In this document: positions 19,042 to 28,044 of the stretch, piece after piece
Position numbering within the stretch: the first letter of the stretch is position 1
How the letters are laid out: the number at the start of each line of letters is the position of its first letter
Assembly (NCBI RefSeq): GCF_003206695.1
Contig: NZ_PZJN01000004.1
Location: 44,845-105,567, forward strand
Source of the DNA: Salinicola halophyticus
GTDB taxonomy: Bacteria; Pseudomonadota; Gammaproteobacteria; Pseudomonadales; Halomonadaceae
Length of the DNA stretch: 60,723 bases
Reading direction: 5' to 3'
The notes under the pieces: generated by a model
Seen by the model: the letters and a program-made list of their open reading frames with translations, nothing else
Told to the model about the DNA's origin: nothing
Database searches by the model: none
Program-made: the position numbers and the translations under genes

Positions 19042-19971
19042 ATGACGCCTTTTCGCTCGCTGCGCCATACCAGTCTTCTACTGCTGGGGATGCTGACCAC
19101 GCCATTGGCGACCGCACAGGTATCGGAACCGGCTCCCGCCGTCGATCCGGTTCAACGAGCGAACGAGCAGGCAGACGTACGCCGCGATCTCGAAGCGGAA
19201 ACCGCGGAGAACCCGCTGGCGATCACCACCTATCGCCGCAACTACTTCCTGCCCTGGACCTACAACACCAATCCGGACAAGTCGGATTTCCGTGAAATCA
19301 CGTCCGAGGGTGATGTGGACAACTCGGAAATCAAGTTTCAGTTGAGCTTCAAGATCAAACTGCTCGATGACATGTTCGGAGAGAATGGCGATCTGTATTT
19401 CGCCTATACCCAACGCAGTTGGTGGCAGGCCTACAACTCAGAAGCGTCCGCGCCCTTTCGCGAGACCAACTACGAGCCTGAAGGCTTCGTGAGCTTCGAT
19501 AACCGCTGGACGGTGCTGGGCTGGACCAACACCATCAACCGGGTCGGCTTCGCGCATCAGTCCAATGGCCGTTCGGACCCGCTCTCGCGCAGCTGGAACC
19601 GAATCTATGCCGAGACGATCTTCCAGCGTGGCGACTGGGCCGTCAGTGTCGCCCCGCACTGGCGCATCCCCGAAAACGATGAAGAGGACGACAACCCCGA
19701 CCTCGAGAACTACATCGGCTACGGTGACCTGACCGTGGTGCGCGCGTACGGCGATCAGGAAGTTTCGCTGATGGTTCGCGGCAATCCGGGCAAGTCGAAC
19801 TATGGTGGCCAGCTCGACTATTCGTTCCCGCTGTTCGGCAAGGTCCGTGGTTATGTACAGTACTACAAGGGCTACGGCGAGAGTCTGATCGACTACGACC
19901 ACGACGTGCAGCGTATTGGACTAGGCTTCAGCATCAACACCTTTTTAGCCGGGATTCCCGGCATGCGTTGA
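19042..19971 (+). CDS. pldA: Outer-membrane phospholipase A (OMPLA)
   Basis: 309 residues with an N-terminal signal peptide ending near residue 26 (TPLATAQ). The OMPLA catalytic region is clear: FAHQSNGRSDPLSRSWNR carries the active-site His, Ser and Asn of the family. The rest is alternating beta strand with aromatic girdles, as expected of a 12-strand barrel. It hydrolyses phospholipids that reach the outer leaflet, in a Ca2+-dependent dimer. Stands alone, divergent from the channel gene. Confidence 0.92.
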   Translation: MTPFRSLRHTSLLLLGMLTTPLATAQVSEPAPAVDPVQRANEQADVRRDLEAETAENPLAITTYRRNYFLPWTYNTNPDKSDFREITSEGDVDNSEIKFQLSFKIKLLDDMFGENGDLYFAYTQRSWWQAYNSEASAPFRETNYEPEGFVSFDNRWTVLGWTNTINRVGFAHQSNGRSDPLSRSWNRIYAETIFQRGDWAVSVAPHWRIPENDEEDDNPDLENYIGYGDLTVVRAYGDQEVSLMVRGNPGKSNYGGQLDYSFPLFGKVRGYVQYYKGYGESLIDYDHDVQRIGLGFSINTFLAGIPGMR

Positions 19972-20031
19972 TGGCAGCAGTCAGCATGACTATGCTAGTG
20001 AACGCCAATCGACTGTCAGAGGAAGACAACC

Positions 20032-20373
20032 ATGACCATGCAATCCATCGGCGGCAACGGCCCCGAACGTGAACGCGAAGCTTCTACCGAGCAGCTCAAG
20101 GAAGATCTGCGCAATCTGTCGCACACGGTCGAGGAACTGATCCACGCCACCGCGGATGACTCTCGCGGTAATATCGCTGAACTTCGCGAACGCGCTCAGC
20201 AGCGCCTGCAGGACACTCGCGAGCGTCTGGAAGCCCGTGGCGAGAAAATCTACGCCAATGCTCGAGAGCAGATGGATGCCACCGATCGCTATGTTCACGA
20301 CAATCCGTGGACCAGCATCGGAATCGGCGCAGCCACCGGCGTAGTGCTGGGGCTGCTGCTGGGGCGCCGTTAA
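20032..20373 (+). CDS. yqjD: YqjD/ElaB family (DUF883) membrane-anchored protein
   Basis: 113 residues: a charged, helical N-terminal region (Glu/Arg-rich, ~20-80) and a single C-terminal membrane helix ending GLLLGRR, the DUF883 architecture. The E. coli relatives bind stationary-phase ribosomes and tether them to the inner membrane. First gene of a yqjD-yqjE-yqjK operon (TAATG junction). Two further paralogues lie at 27058 and 27512. Confidence 0.88.
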   Translation: MTMQSIGGNGPEREREASTEQLKEDLRNLSHTVEELIHATADDSRGNIAELRERAQQRLQDTRERLEARGEKIYANAREQMDATDRYVHDNPWTSIGIGAATGVVLGLLLGRR

Positions 20374-20753
20374 TGGCGGGGCCGGCTGAGAACGTGATCA
20401 CCGCCGCACGGCGATTGATCAGCAATCTCATTTCCAGTGGCGAGACGCGGCTGCGTCTCGCGGTCGTCGAGTGGGAAGCCGAGCGCGAACGCCTGCTGAA
20501 GCTGCTGCTGCTCGCCGGCGCGGGGCTGATCATGCTCTCCTTCGCCATCGGGATGCTGCTTCTGCTGATCGTGGTGGTGTACTGGGAAGACAACCGGCTG
20601 CAAGCTATCGCGATCTGCTCGGCGGTACTCTTCGTGATTTCGGGCATCTTGATCTTCGCTGCCAAGAAGGTGGCCAGTCAGCGCAAGCTGATGGCGGCGA
20701 CCTTGCATCACCTGGATCAGGATCGACAGTCGTTGGGGCCATCACATGACTGA
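20373..20753 (+). CDS. yqjE: YqjE-like inner-membrane protein (holin-superfamily fold)
   Basis: 126 residues. The start ATG shares a base with the yqjD stop (TAATG). A helical N-terminal arm (RLISNLISSGETRLRL) is followed by two membrane helices (~45-70 and ~80-100) and a basic tail. YqjE homologues always sit between yqjD and yqjK; molecular role unknown. Confidence 0.85.
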   Translation: MAGPAENVITAARRLISNLISSGETRLRLAVVEWEAERERLLKLLLLAGAGLIMLSFAIGMLLLLIVVVYWEDNRLQAIAICSAVLFVISGILIFAAKKVASQRKLMAATLHHLDQDRQSLGPSHD

Positions 20754-21045
20754 ACGCACTCGGCAGCAGCAGATCGACGATCTCGAGGATGAAATTCTTC
20801 AGAATCGCCTCGACATGACGTCTGCGATGCGGGAATGGCGTGATGCCACGGCGCCGATCGACCACGCCTGGGAAAAGCTGATGAGTTGGCGAGTCGGTCT
20901 GATGGCCGCGGGCGGGTTACTGGCCATGCGTAGTGCACGCAAGCCACGCGCCACCGGACGCCTGCTCAGGCGCGGCTTGACCGGACTCATGATGTACAAC
21001 CGCGGCAAGGCGCTCTATCGAGCGACGCGGGGACGTAACCGCTGA
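20746..21045 (+). CDS. yqjK: YqjK-like protein
   Basis: 99 residues, overlapping yqjE by 8 nt. A charged N-terminal coil is followed by one weakly hydrophobic helix (~50-60) and a strongly basic C-terminus rich in Arg. Assigned by order and size as the third gene of yqjDEK. Followed by a strong terminator. Confidence 0.7.
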   Translation: MTERTRQQQIDDLEDEILQNRLDMTSAMREWRDATAPIDHAWEKLMSWRVGLMAAGGLLAMRSARKPRATGRLLRRGLTGLMMYNRGKALYRATRGRNR

Positions 21046-21073
21046 CCGGCGACAGCGTTTCAGCGAAGCTTCC

Positions 21074-21103
21074 AACGGCCACTGCAGATCAGTGGCCGTT
21101 TTT
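21074..21103 (+). terminator. Rho-independent terminator after yqjK
   Basis: AACGGCCACT, 7-nt loop, AGTGGCCGTT, then TTTCG. It lies between the convergent yqjK and yhiN-like genes; the A-rich left side allows weak function in the other direction too. Confidence 0.85.
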
Positions 21104-21202
21104 CGTTAATGGGGCAACACGCTCGCGGATCGAACGTCGATCGACAGCTTTGATCGACAGTTCGAAAGCACCGCCTTACCGGCTCGGCCGTCGATTCGGC
21201 TG

Positions 21203-22384
21203 TTAGACGGCCTGGCCGCACGCCACGCCGGAAGCCCAGGCCCACTGAAAGTTGAAGCCACCCAACTGACCGGTGACATCAAGCACTTCGCCGATGAAAT
21301 GGAGCTGAGGAACGGCGTTGACGGCGAAGGTCTTCGACGACACCGCATCGGTGTCGATGCCACCCATGGTGACTTCCGCCGTGCGCCACCCTTCAGTGCC
21401 CGCCGGCTTGAATTGCCAGGCCTCGAGCCCTTGGGCCAGCGCCTGGATATCGGCGTTGGAGAGCTCGGCCAGCGTTCTGTCCTTCCATCCCTGCCATTCG
21501 AGCAGCGCCTGCGCGAGCCGCTTGGGCAGCATTTCGCCAAGCCAGGTGCCGACTAGCCGCCGTGGCGAGTCGCGCCGTAAAGCGCTCAACGTATCGGCCA
21601 CCGCAATCGATGGCAACCAGTCGATCGACACCGGCATCCCCGGCTGCCAGTGGCTCGAGGCCTGCAACATTGCCGGCCCCGACATCCCACGGTGGGTAAA
21701 CAGCAGCGGCTCGCGGTAGCTCCCCTCGCCGCAGCGTGCTTCCACTGGGCATGACAGCCCGGCCAGCGTGGCGAGAGACGTCTTCCATTGTGATGTCACC
21801 GTGAACGGCACCAGCGCCGCTCGCGTCTCGGTGACGGCCAGACCGAACTGACGAGCCACGTCGTAGCCGAAGCCGCTGGCTCCCAGCGTCGGGATCGACA
21901 GACCGCCGGAGGCGACGACGACGGCTCCAGCGTCCACCCTGCGGCCGTCGATCTCGAGCCGCATGCCGTCACCGCAACGCTCGACCCTGCCAACCGACGT
22001 GGAGAGAGAGACTTCGACACCGGCCCATTCGCACTCGGTCATCAGAACGGAGACGATATCCTTGGCCGAATGCGCGCAAAACAGCTGCCCGGGTGCCTTT
22101 TCGACGTAGTCGACCCCGTGACGCTCGATCAACTCCACGAAATGCTGCGGCGTGTAGCGCTTCAATGCCGAAATGGAAAAGTGAGGATTGCGCGAAAAGA
22201 AGTGCGCCGGCGTGGTCGCGAGATTGGTGAAATTGCAGCGGCCACCGCCGGACATCAGGATCTTCTTGCCGGCCTTGTTGGCGTGGTCGACGACCCTTAC
22301 CCGCAGGCCGCGATAGCCCGCGGTCAGCGCGCACATCAAGCCGGCAGCGCCAGCCCCGACGATCACGACGTCGTAGGTTCTCAT
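21203..22384 (-). CDS. yhiN: FAD/NAD(P)-dependent oxidoreductase, YhiN/HI0933 family
   Basis: 393 residues from the start at 22384 (MRTYDVV; GGAG/AAGG upstream). The N-terminal dinucleotide fold has GAGAAGLMCA. The family hallmark GGGRCNFTN lies at about residues 46-54, and a C-terminal closing FAD motif contains GGFNFQWAWASG. Length matches E. coli YhiN (~400). Predicted flavoprotein; substrate not established for the family. Confidence 0.88.
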   Translation of the reverse strand: MRTYDVVIVGAGAAGLMCALTAGYRGLRVRVVDHANKAGKKILMSGGGRCNFTNLATTPAHFFSRNPHFSISALKRYTPQHFVELIERHGVDYVEKAPGQLFCAHSAKDIVSVLMTECEWAGVEVSLSTSVGRVERCGDGMRLEIDGRRVDAGAVVVASGGLSIPTLGASGFGYDVARQFGLAVTETRAALVPFTVTSQWKTSLATLAGLSCPVEARCGEGSYREPLLFTHRGMSGPAMLQASSHWQPGMPVSIDWLPSIAVADTLSALRRDSPRRLVGTWLGEMLPKRLAQALLEWQGWKDRTLAELSNADIQALAQGLEAWQFKPAGTEGWRTAEVTMGGIDTDAVSSKTFAVNAVPQLHFIGEVLDVTGQLGGFNFQWAWASGVACGQAV

Positions 22385-22556
22385 CTCCACATCGACCTTG
22401 GCTTGCTGAGGGGGGAGCATTCTAACAGAGCCGTTTTTCGATACGGCCTTTTCATTTGACGGACGGTAAGGTACTAACGAGAAGCGAAACTTCATAGCAC
22501 ATCGCATCGGCAATGCCCTTTGATTCCTTGTAGCACAGCGCAGACATCGGCCTTTT

Positions 22557-23816
22557 ATGACAATGATACCGCCGGCTCTCTCGACGGCCTTCTTTTCTCG
22601 CAAGCGTGCTACGCCGCTATCGACGCTGCTGAGCCTGACGACACTTAACCTGGCCACTGCCGCCGTGCTGCTGTTCGGTCCGGCGTACGCCCAGGCCCAG
22701 GCTGAATCGCCGATTGCCGTGATCGGCGCGACGGTCAGCGCCTCGACCTGGCAGGACCCGGTCGAGGCATTGGGCACTCTGAGAGCGGACGAAAGCGTCA
22801 CGCTCTCCTCGACGCTGACCGCCACCGTCCGCGCATTCAATTTCGAGGATGGCGATCACGTCGATGCCGGGCAGTGGCTGGTCCAGCTCGATGACGACCA
22901 GGCCCAGGCTGAACTGCGCGCCGCCCAAGCGCTCCTCGGACAGCGCCAGAGTGCGCTCGACCGCGCTCAACAAATGCAGGATCGCAACCTGGGGATTCGC
23001 GCCACGCTCGAAGACAACGCCGCCCAGGTGCGCCAGAGCGAGGCAGAGATCGACGCCATTCGGGCCCATCTGGCGGACCATCGTCTACAGGCGCCGTTCG
23101 CTGGCACAGTTGGTCTGCGCAACATCAGCGTCGGCGCGTTGGTCACTCCCGGGACGGATCTGGTCACGCTCGACAAGCTCGATACCATGAAGCTCGACTT
23201 CACCGTGCCGGCAACGCTGCTATCGGTATTGCACCGGGGTCTCACGCTCAGTGCCACGACGCCGAGCTATCCCGACGATGTGTTCCGCGCCGAGGTCGCG
23301 ACGCTCGGTACGCGAATCGACCCCGTATCTCGCAGCCTGGTGGTTCGCGCCGACCTTCCCAACCCCGACGGCAGGCTGTTGCCGGGCATGCTGATGGAGG
23401 TCAAGCTCAACCAGCCCGCGCGACAGTCGCTGACGATACCGGAGAGCGCGCTGGTTCCGGACGGCGAACGCCAGACGGTGTGGCTGATCGAAGCGGGCCA
23501 GCCGCCTCGAGTCACCCGCCGAGAGGTGACCACCGGTGAACGCCGGGAAGGCGAGGTCGAGATCGTCGACGGCCTCGATAGCGGCCAGCGTGTCGTCACT
23601 CACGGCACGCTCAAGGTCCGCGAAGACGACCCCGTCGAACTGATCGCCACCGATGTCGGCACGGGCGATATCAAGGACGTGCTGGAACGTCAGCGCCGGG
23701 CCTCTCGGTCACAGACTTCCGAATCCCAGGCACTCGAATCCCAGACACCCGAACCACAGACACTCGAATCACAGACATCTGAATCCCGGGCTACCGAATC
23801 GCAGGCCGACGACTGA
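22557..23816 (+). CDS. RND efflux periplasmic adaptor (membrane-fusion protein)
   Basis: 419 residues with an N-terminal export/anchor segment (hydrophobic ~25-45). The lipoyl half (GDHVDAGQWLVQLDD), a coiled hairpin (~105-160), the second lipoyl half (APFAGTVGLRNISVG) and beta-barrel domains follow in the usual AcrA/MexH order. It bridges the RND pump and an outer-membrane channel; no channel gene is adjacent. The last 35 residues are seven imperfect copies of a 5-residue S-Q-T-x-E unit (DNA period 15, 23709-23813), an unusual tail. Its stop overlaps the permease start (TGATG). Confidence 0.9.
   Translation: MTMIPPALSTAFFSRKRATPLSTLLSLTTLNLATAAVLLFGPAYAQAQAESPIAVIGATVSASTWQDPVEALGTLRADESVTLSSTLTATVRAFNFEDGDHVDAGQWLVQLDDDQAQAELRAAQALLGQRQSALDRAQQMQDRNLGIRATLEDNAAQVRQSEAEIDAIRAHLADHRLQAPFAGTVGLRNISVGALVTPGTDLVTLDKLDTMKLDFTVPATLLSVLHRGLTLSATTPSYPDDVFRAEVATLGTRIDPVSRSLVVRADLPNPDGRLLPGMLMEVKLNQPARQSLTIPESALVPDGERQTVWLIEAGQPPRVTRREVTTGERREGEVEIVDGLDSGQRVVTHGTLKVREDDPVELIATDVGTGDIKDVLERQRRASRSQTSESQALESQTPEPQTLESQTSESRATESQADD
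23709..23813 (+). repeat. 15-bp coding tandem repeat (7 units)
   Basis: Seven imperfect 15-bp units encode SQTSE, SQALE, SQTPE, PQTLE, SQTSE, SRATE and SQADD at the C-terminus of the RND adaptor. The period is a multiple of three, so copy changes keep the frame. Confidence 0.85.
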
Positions 23817-26800
23817 TGCGGATTTCCGATATATCGATCCGCCGCCCGGTCTTCGCCACGGTCGTCTCGCTGCTGCTGATCGCCTTCGGCCTGCTGGCCA
23901 TGGAGCGCTTGCCGCTGCAGGAATATCCGGCGATCGATCCGCCTATCGTCAGTATCGAAACCAATTACCCGGGTGCCTCCGCCAGCGTGGTCGAGACCCG
24001 CATTACCCAGCTACTCGAGGACCGCATCGCAGGCATCGAGGGCATCGTTTCGATCGAATCCAGCAGCGCCGACGGTGAGTCGGAGATCGACGTCGAGTTT
24101 TCGCTGGATCGCGACATCGACGGCGCAGCCAACGATATCCGCGACCGCATCTCGTCGGTGGCCGACAATCTGCCGGATCAGGCCGAGCCTCCGGAGATCG
24201 AGAAGAGCGACAGCAGCGACGACGTCATCATCTGGCTATCGCTCTCCGGCGAGGGCTACTCCATTCCCGAGTTGACCGATTACGCCAATCGCTATCTTGT
24301 CGATCGCTTCTCGACCCAGAACGGCGTAGCGCGGGTACGTTTGAGCGGCGGCAAGGAGTATGCGATGCGCGTGTGGATCGACCGCAACGCCCTCGCCTCC
24401 CGCCAGCTCACCGTCGACGATGTCGCCGACGCGCTCGAGAACGAGAACGTCGAGCTGCCGGCCGGATTTCTCGAATCCCGCGATCGCCAGTTCACGCTGC
24501 GTATTCCGCGCAGCTTCACCACCGCCGCCGACTTCCGGGATCTGGTGATCTCGCGAGGCGCGGACGGCTATCTGGTGCGGCTGTCGGATGTGGCCCGGGT
24601 GGAGGTCGGCTCGGTCGAGGAACGTTCGTTATATCGCGGCAATGAAATGCCGATGGTCGGCCTGGGCATGATCAAGCAGTCCACCGCCAGCGTGCTGGAG
24701 GTCGCCGACGGCGCCAAGGCGGAAATGGCCAGACTTCAGTCGACGCTCCCCGAAGGCATGCAGCTGTCGCTCAATTTCGATTCGTCGGTGTTCGTCTCCG
24801 GCGCGCTACATGAAGTCGTGTCGACCCTGTTCATCGCCATGGCGCTGGTCGTCGTGGTGATCTTTCTGTTTCTCGGCAATGTGCGCACGACGCTGGTACC
24901 GGCGGTGACCGTCCCCATTTCTCTGATCGGCACCTTCATCTTTCTGGCGATGTTCGGCTTCACCCTCAATCTGCTGACGCTGCTGGCACTGGTACTGTCG
25001 ATCGGGCTAGTGGTCGACGATGCCATCGTCGTGATCGAGAACGTGCACCGACGCATGGTGACTCACGGCGAGACACCGCTAGTCGCCGCCTACCGCGGCA
25101 CCCGACAGATCGGTTTCGCCGTCATCGCCACCACACTGGTGCTGATTACCGTGTTCATTCCGCTGAGCCTGCTGCCGGGGGACATCGGCCGCCTGTTCTC
25201 GGAATTCGCGCTGACGCTCGCCGCCGCCGTCGGTATTTCGTGTCTGGTCGCGCTGTCGCTGGCGCCGATGCTGTGCTCGAAGCTGCTCAGCGCGCGGATG
25301 CACGAGAGTCGTGTCAGCCGCGGCGTGCACTGGCTGCTGGATCGCTCGCAAGCAATCTATCGGCACTGTCTACGCTGGGCGCTGCGCTGGCGCTGGATCG
25401 TGATTGGACTGTTCGGGCTGGTGCTGCTGCTGACAGCCTGGCTCTTTCAGCAGCTGCCCGACGAGTACACGCCCAAGGAGGATCGCGGCAACTTCTTCGT
25501 GCTGATCGAAGGGCCGCCCGGGGCGACTTTTCACTACATGCAGGATTACTACGATGAAATCGAGACCCGCTTGATGACGCTGGTCGACACCGGCGATATC
25601 AAGCAGCTCTCGATCCGCGGTCCACGTGGATTCGGCAACGTCGAGAATTTCAACGACGGCATCGCGATCGTCACGCTCAATGACTGGGGCGAACGGCGTT
25701 CCGCCTGGGAGATCATGGCCGATGTCAAACACCGACTGTCGGGCCTGCCCGGTGTCACCGCCACCCCGGTCATGCGTCAGGGCTTCGGTGGCCGGGTCGA
25801 GAAGCCGATCCAGTTCGTCATCGGCGGTAGCACCTACGATCAGCTGGTCGACTGGCGCGATCGGCTGCTGACGCGTATTCGCGCCGACGGCGATACCGGC
25901 CTCGAGGCGGTCGACAGCGATTACAAGGAGACCCAGCCGCAACTGCGCATTCAGATCGACTACGACCGCGCGGCGGCTCTCGGCGTGACCGTCAGTACCA
26001 TCGGCAACACGCTAGAAACCCTATTCGGCGGACGCAACGTCACCACCTACGTCGACAATGGCGAAGAGTACGATGTCATCGTCGAGGGCGAGCATGACCG
26101 CCAGCGCGCGCCCAGCACGCTGGACAACGTGCAGGTGCGCTCGGCCGTCAGCGGCGAGCTGATTCCGCTGGCGAGTCTGGTCTCGGTGTCCGAGTTCGCC
26201 GGTGCCAGCGAGCTCAATCGTTTCAACCGCATGCGCGCGATCACGCTCGAGGCCAACCTCGAGGATGGCGTGGCGATCGGCGACGCGCTCGACTACCTGC
26301 AACGGATCGCCGCCGAAGAGCTTCCCAGCGAGGCGGTCATCGATTACAAGGGGCCTTCTCGCGACTATCGGGAAGCCAGCGGCGCCACCACGTTCCTGCT
26401 CATTCTGGGCGTGGTCGTGGTGTTCCTGGTTCTCGCCGCTCAGTTCGAGAGCTTCATCCATCCGCTGGTGATCATGTTCACCGTGCCGCTGGCGATCAGC
26501 GGCGCGCTGCTGGGGCTATGGGCCAGCGGGCAATCGCTCAACATCTATAGCCAGGTCGGGCTAGTCATGCTGGTCGGATTGGCAGCCAAGAACGGCATCC
26601 TGATCGTCGAATTCGCCAACCAGCTGCGCGACGAAGGGCTGGCTTTCGCCGATGCGCTGGTCGAGGCCGCGGTGACTCGGCTCCGGCCGATCCTGATGAC
26701 GACGGTCACCACCATGGCCGGCGCCGTACCCTTGATCCTGGCGTTCGGGCCCGGCGCCGAATCACGCATCGTCATCGGCACCGTCATTTTCTGCGGCGTT

Positions 26801-26947
26801 GCCGTGGCCACCCTGCTCACGCTGTTCATCGTTCCGGTGGCCTACGACCTTTTGACTCGAAACACCGGGTCTCCCGGCGACGTCGGCCGACGCCTCGATC
26901 GCGAGATGCAGCCCGACAATTCCGCTACCGGCCGTCCTAGCGAGTAA
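23816..26947 (+). CDS. RND efflux pump permease, HAE1 (AcrB/MexI-like)
   Basis: 1043 residues, the usual HAE1 size. It begins with the RND signature (ISIRRPVFATVVS), has two large periplasmic loops and 12 membrane helices. TM4 carries the proton-relay pair in GLVVDDAIVVIEN, and the GAVPL segment of TM11 is present. It exports drugs, solvents or metabolites by proton antiport together with the upstream adaptor. Substrate cannot be told from sequence. Confidence 0.92.
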   Translation: MRISDISIRRPVFATVVSLLLIAFGLLAMERLPLQEYPAIDPPIVSIETNYPGASASVVETRITQLLEDRIAGIEGIVSIESSSADGESEIDVEFSLDRDIDGAANDIRDRISSVADNLPDQAEPPEIEKSDSSDDVIIWLSLSGEGYSIPELTDYANRYLVDRFSTQNGVARVRLSGGKEYAMRVWIDRNALASRQLTVDDVADALENENVELPAGFLESRDRQFTLRIPRSFTTAADFRDLVISRGADGYLVRLSDVARVEVGSVEERSLYRGNEMPMVGLGMIKQSTASVLEVADGAKAEMARLQSTLPEGMQLSLNFDSSVFVSGALHEVVSTLFIAMALVVVVIFLFLGNVRTTLVPAVTVPISLIGTFIFLAMFGFTLNLLTLLALVLSIGLVVDDAIVVIENVHRRMVTHGETPLVAAYRGTRQIGFAVIATTLVLITVFIPLSLLPGDIGRLFSEFALTLAAAVGISCLVALSLAPMLCSKLLSARMHESRVSRGVHWLLDRSQAIYRHCLRWALRWRWIVIGLFGLVLLLTAWLFQQLPDEYTPKEDRGNFFVLIEGPPGATFHYMQDYYDEIETRLMTLVDTGDIKQLSIRGPRGFGNVENFNDGIAIVTLNDWGERRSAWEIMADVKHRLSGLPGVTATPVMRQGFGGRVEKPIQFVIGGSTYDQLVDWRDRLLTRIRADGDTGLEAVDSDYKETQPQLRIQIDYDRAAALGVTVSTIGNTLETLFGGRNVTTYVDNGEEYDVIVEGEHDRQRAPSTLDNVQVRSAVSGELIPLASLVSVSEFAGASELNRFNRMRAITLEANLEDGVAIGDALDYLQRIAAEELPSEAVIDYKGPSRDYREASGATTFLLILGVVVVFLVLAAQFESFIHPLVIMFTVPLAISGALLGLWASGQSLNIYSQVGLVMLVGLAAKNGILIVEFANQLRDEGLAFADALVEAAVTRLRPILMTTVTTMAGAVPLILAFGPGAESRIVIGTVIFCGVAVATLLTLFIVPVAYDLLTRNTGSPGDVGRRLDREMQPDNSATGRPSE

Positions 26948-27057
26948 CGGAATTGCGACTACACTGAGACGATGGCGTCGTTGCAAAGCGGATCAACGAG
27001 ACGAATGCTATTGCAAAAACCGCGGAGAGATCGTTTCATCGAGCCGGAGGAGTGAAC

Positions 27058-27429
27058 ATGAGTCTGTTCCATCGTGACGACAAGACAGCTGGGGAAGGCC
27101 GTATCGATGACGATATGGCAATCGCCGCCGAGCGTGCCCCTCATCTGGGTGACGACCCTATCCGCGAGGAGCCCGAGCTGGCTGCGGACCTGGATCCTCG
27201 GGACGCTGCAGCGGATCCGCTGGAAGAAAGCATCGACGAGCCGCCCGCCTATGCCACGGCCTATCTGGCGCATGAGGGTTGGGGCGAACGTTCTCGTCGC
27301 AGGCTGGACGACCAGATTACCGATACCCGCGAAAGTTGCGATGAATTCGTGCAACGCAAGCCGTGGCAGAGTGTCGGCATCGCCGCGCTGGGTGGCGCGC
27401 TTCTGACGCTGCTGCTGACCCGGCGCTGA
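27058..27429 (+). CDS. YqjD/ElaB-like (DUF883) protein with acidic N-terminus
   Basis: 123 residues from ATG 27058, with GGAGGAG 6 nt upstream. The first ~75 residues are acidic and Pro/Ala-rich without clear structure. The last ~45 match the DUF883 end (QRKPWQSVGIAALGG, membrane helix, LLLTRR). A divergent member of the family found at 20032 and 27512. Confidence 0.75.
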   Translation: MSLFHRDDKTAGEGRIDDDMAIAAERAPHLGDDPIREEPELAADLDPRDAAADPLEESIDEPPAYATAYLAHEGWGERSRRRLDDQITDTRESCDEFVQRKPWQSVGIAALGGALLTLLLTRR

Positions 27430-27511
27430 CCGCTCCTCTTTTCGCCAATGGTCGGTGCCACCGACTGTATATTCACTAACCCTTCACCATTTTCAAGATT
27501 AAGGATGATCC

Positions 27512-27748
27512 ATGAGCCGCAACTATCGCGAAGACACTCGCCGCCATTATCAGGATGCCAAACGCCGCGGACGCCAGAGTCTCGACCGCGCACGCCATCG
27601 TGCCGATGACGTCAGCCACGAGCTGGCGGAACACGCCGAAGAAGCCTGGCGCGATACTGATGACTACGTGCATCGCAATGCCTGGAGCAGCATGGGCGTT
27701 GCTGCGCTGGCAGGATTTGCTATTGGCTTCCTCGCCGGCCGACGCTAA
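27512..27748 (+). CDS. Short YqjD/ElaB-like (DUF883) protein
   Basis: 78 residues: a very basic and acidic helical N-terminus, then HRNAWSSMGVAALAG and a membrane helix ending AGRR. It is a minimal version of the family, likely membrane-tethered. Preceded by AAGGATGATCC, an acceptable ribosome site. Confidence 0.8.
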   Translation: MSRNYREDTRRHYQDAKRRGRQSLDRARHRADDVSHELAEHAEEAWRDTDDYVHRNAWSSMGVAALAGFAIGFLAGRR

Positions 27749-27793
27749 GTCTCCGGCCTTTCATCGGCCTGACGGCAAGATAGTATGACCTCT

Positions 27794-27836
27794 GACGGCT
27801 CCGTGGCGCCCCTTCGTGGCAAGTCACGGGGCCGTC
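27794..27836. other. Stable inverted repeat (12-bp stem)
   Basis: GACGGCTCCGTG pairs with CACGGGGCCGTC across a 19-nt loop, with one wobble pair. It lies 46 bp after the short DUF883 gene. No T-run follows, so it may be a processing hairpin or a weak terminator. Confidence 0.5.
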
Positions 27837-27956
27837 GAGGGTTTGGTGGATGCCACGCGACAACGGCCGAATCGTCATGATCGATATCGTCGGGCTCCGT
27901 CTGTCAGTGAACGCTTCCCATGAGGCGGTGCTTTCTACTCTGTCGCCCCTTGCGGG

Positions 27957-28044
27957 GCTACCCTGCTGACCCTTCCAACCTAGCCTGTCGACACTTCCGG
28001 CCTACCCTTTCTCCCCTTCCGGCCTACCCTGTCACCCCTTCCGA
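27957..28044. repeat. 22-bp tandem repeat (4 units) at the end of ygfX
   Basis: Four 22-bp units (27957, 27979, 28001, 28023) share cctaccct...cttccgg. The last unit contains the stop and final codons of the minus-strand ygfX-like gene, so the array begins inside the coding end and extends downstream. Confidence 0.85.

Noticed and set aside
27957-28044. Possible CRISPR array
   Set aside because: Units are adjacent with no spacers and no cas genes are nearby; it is a simple tandem repeat. The same applies to the 12-bp and 19-bp arrays.
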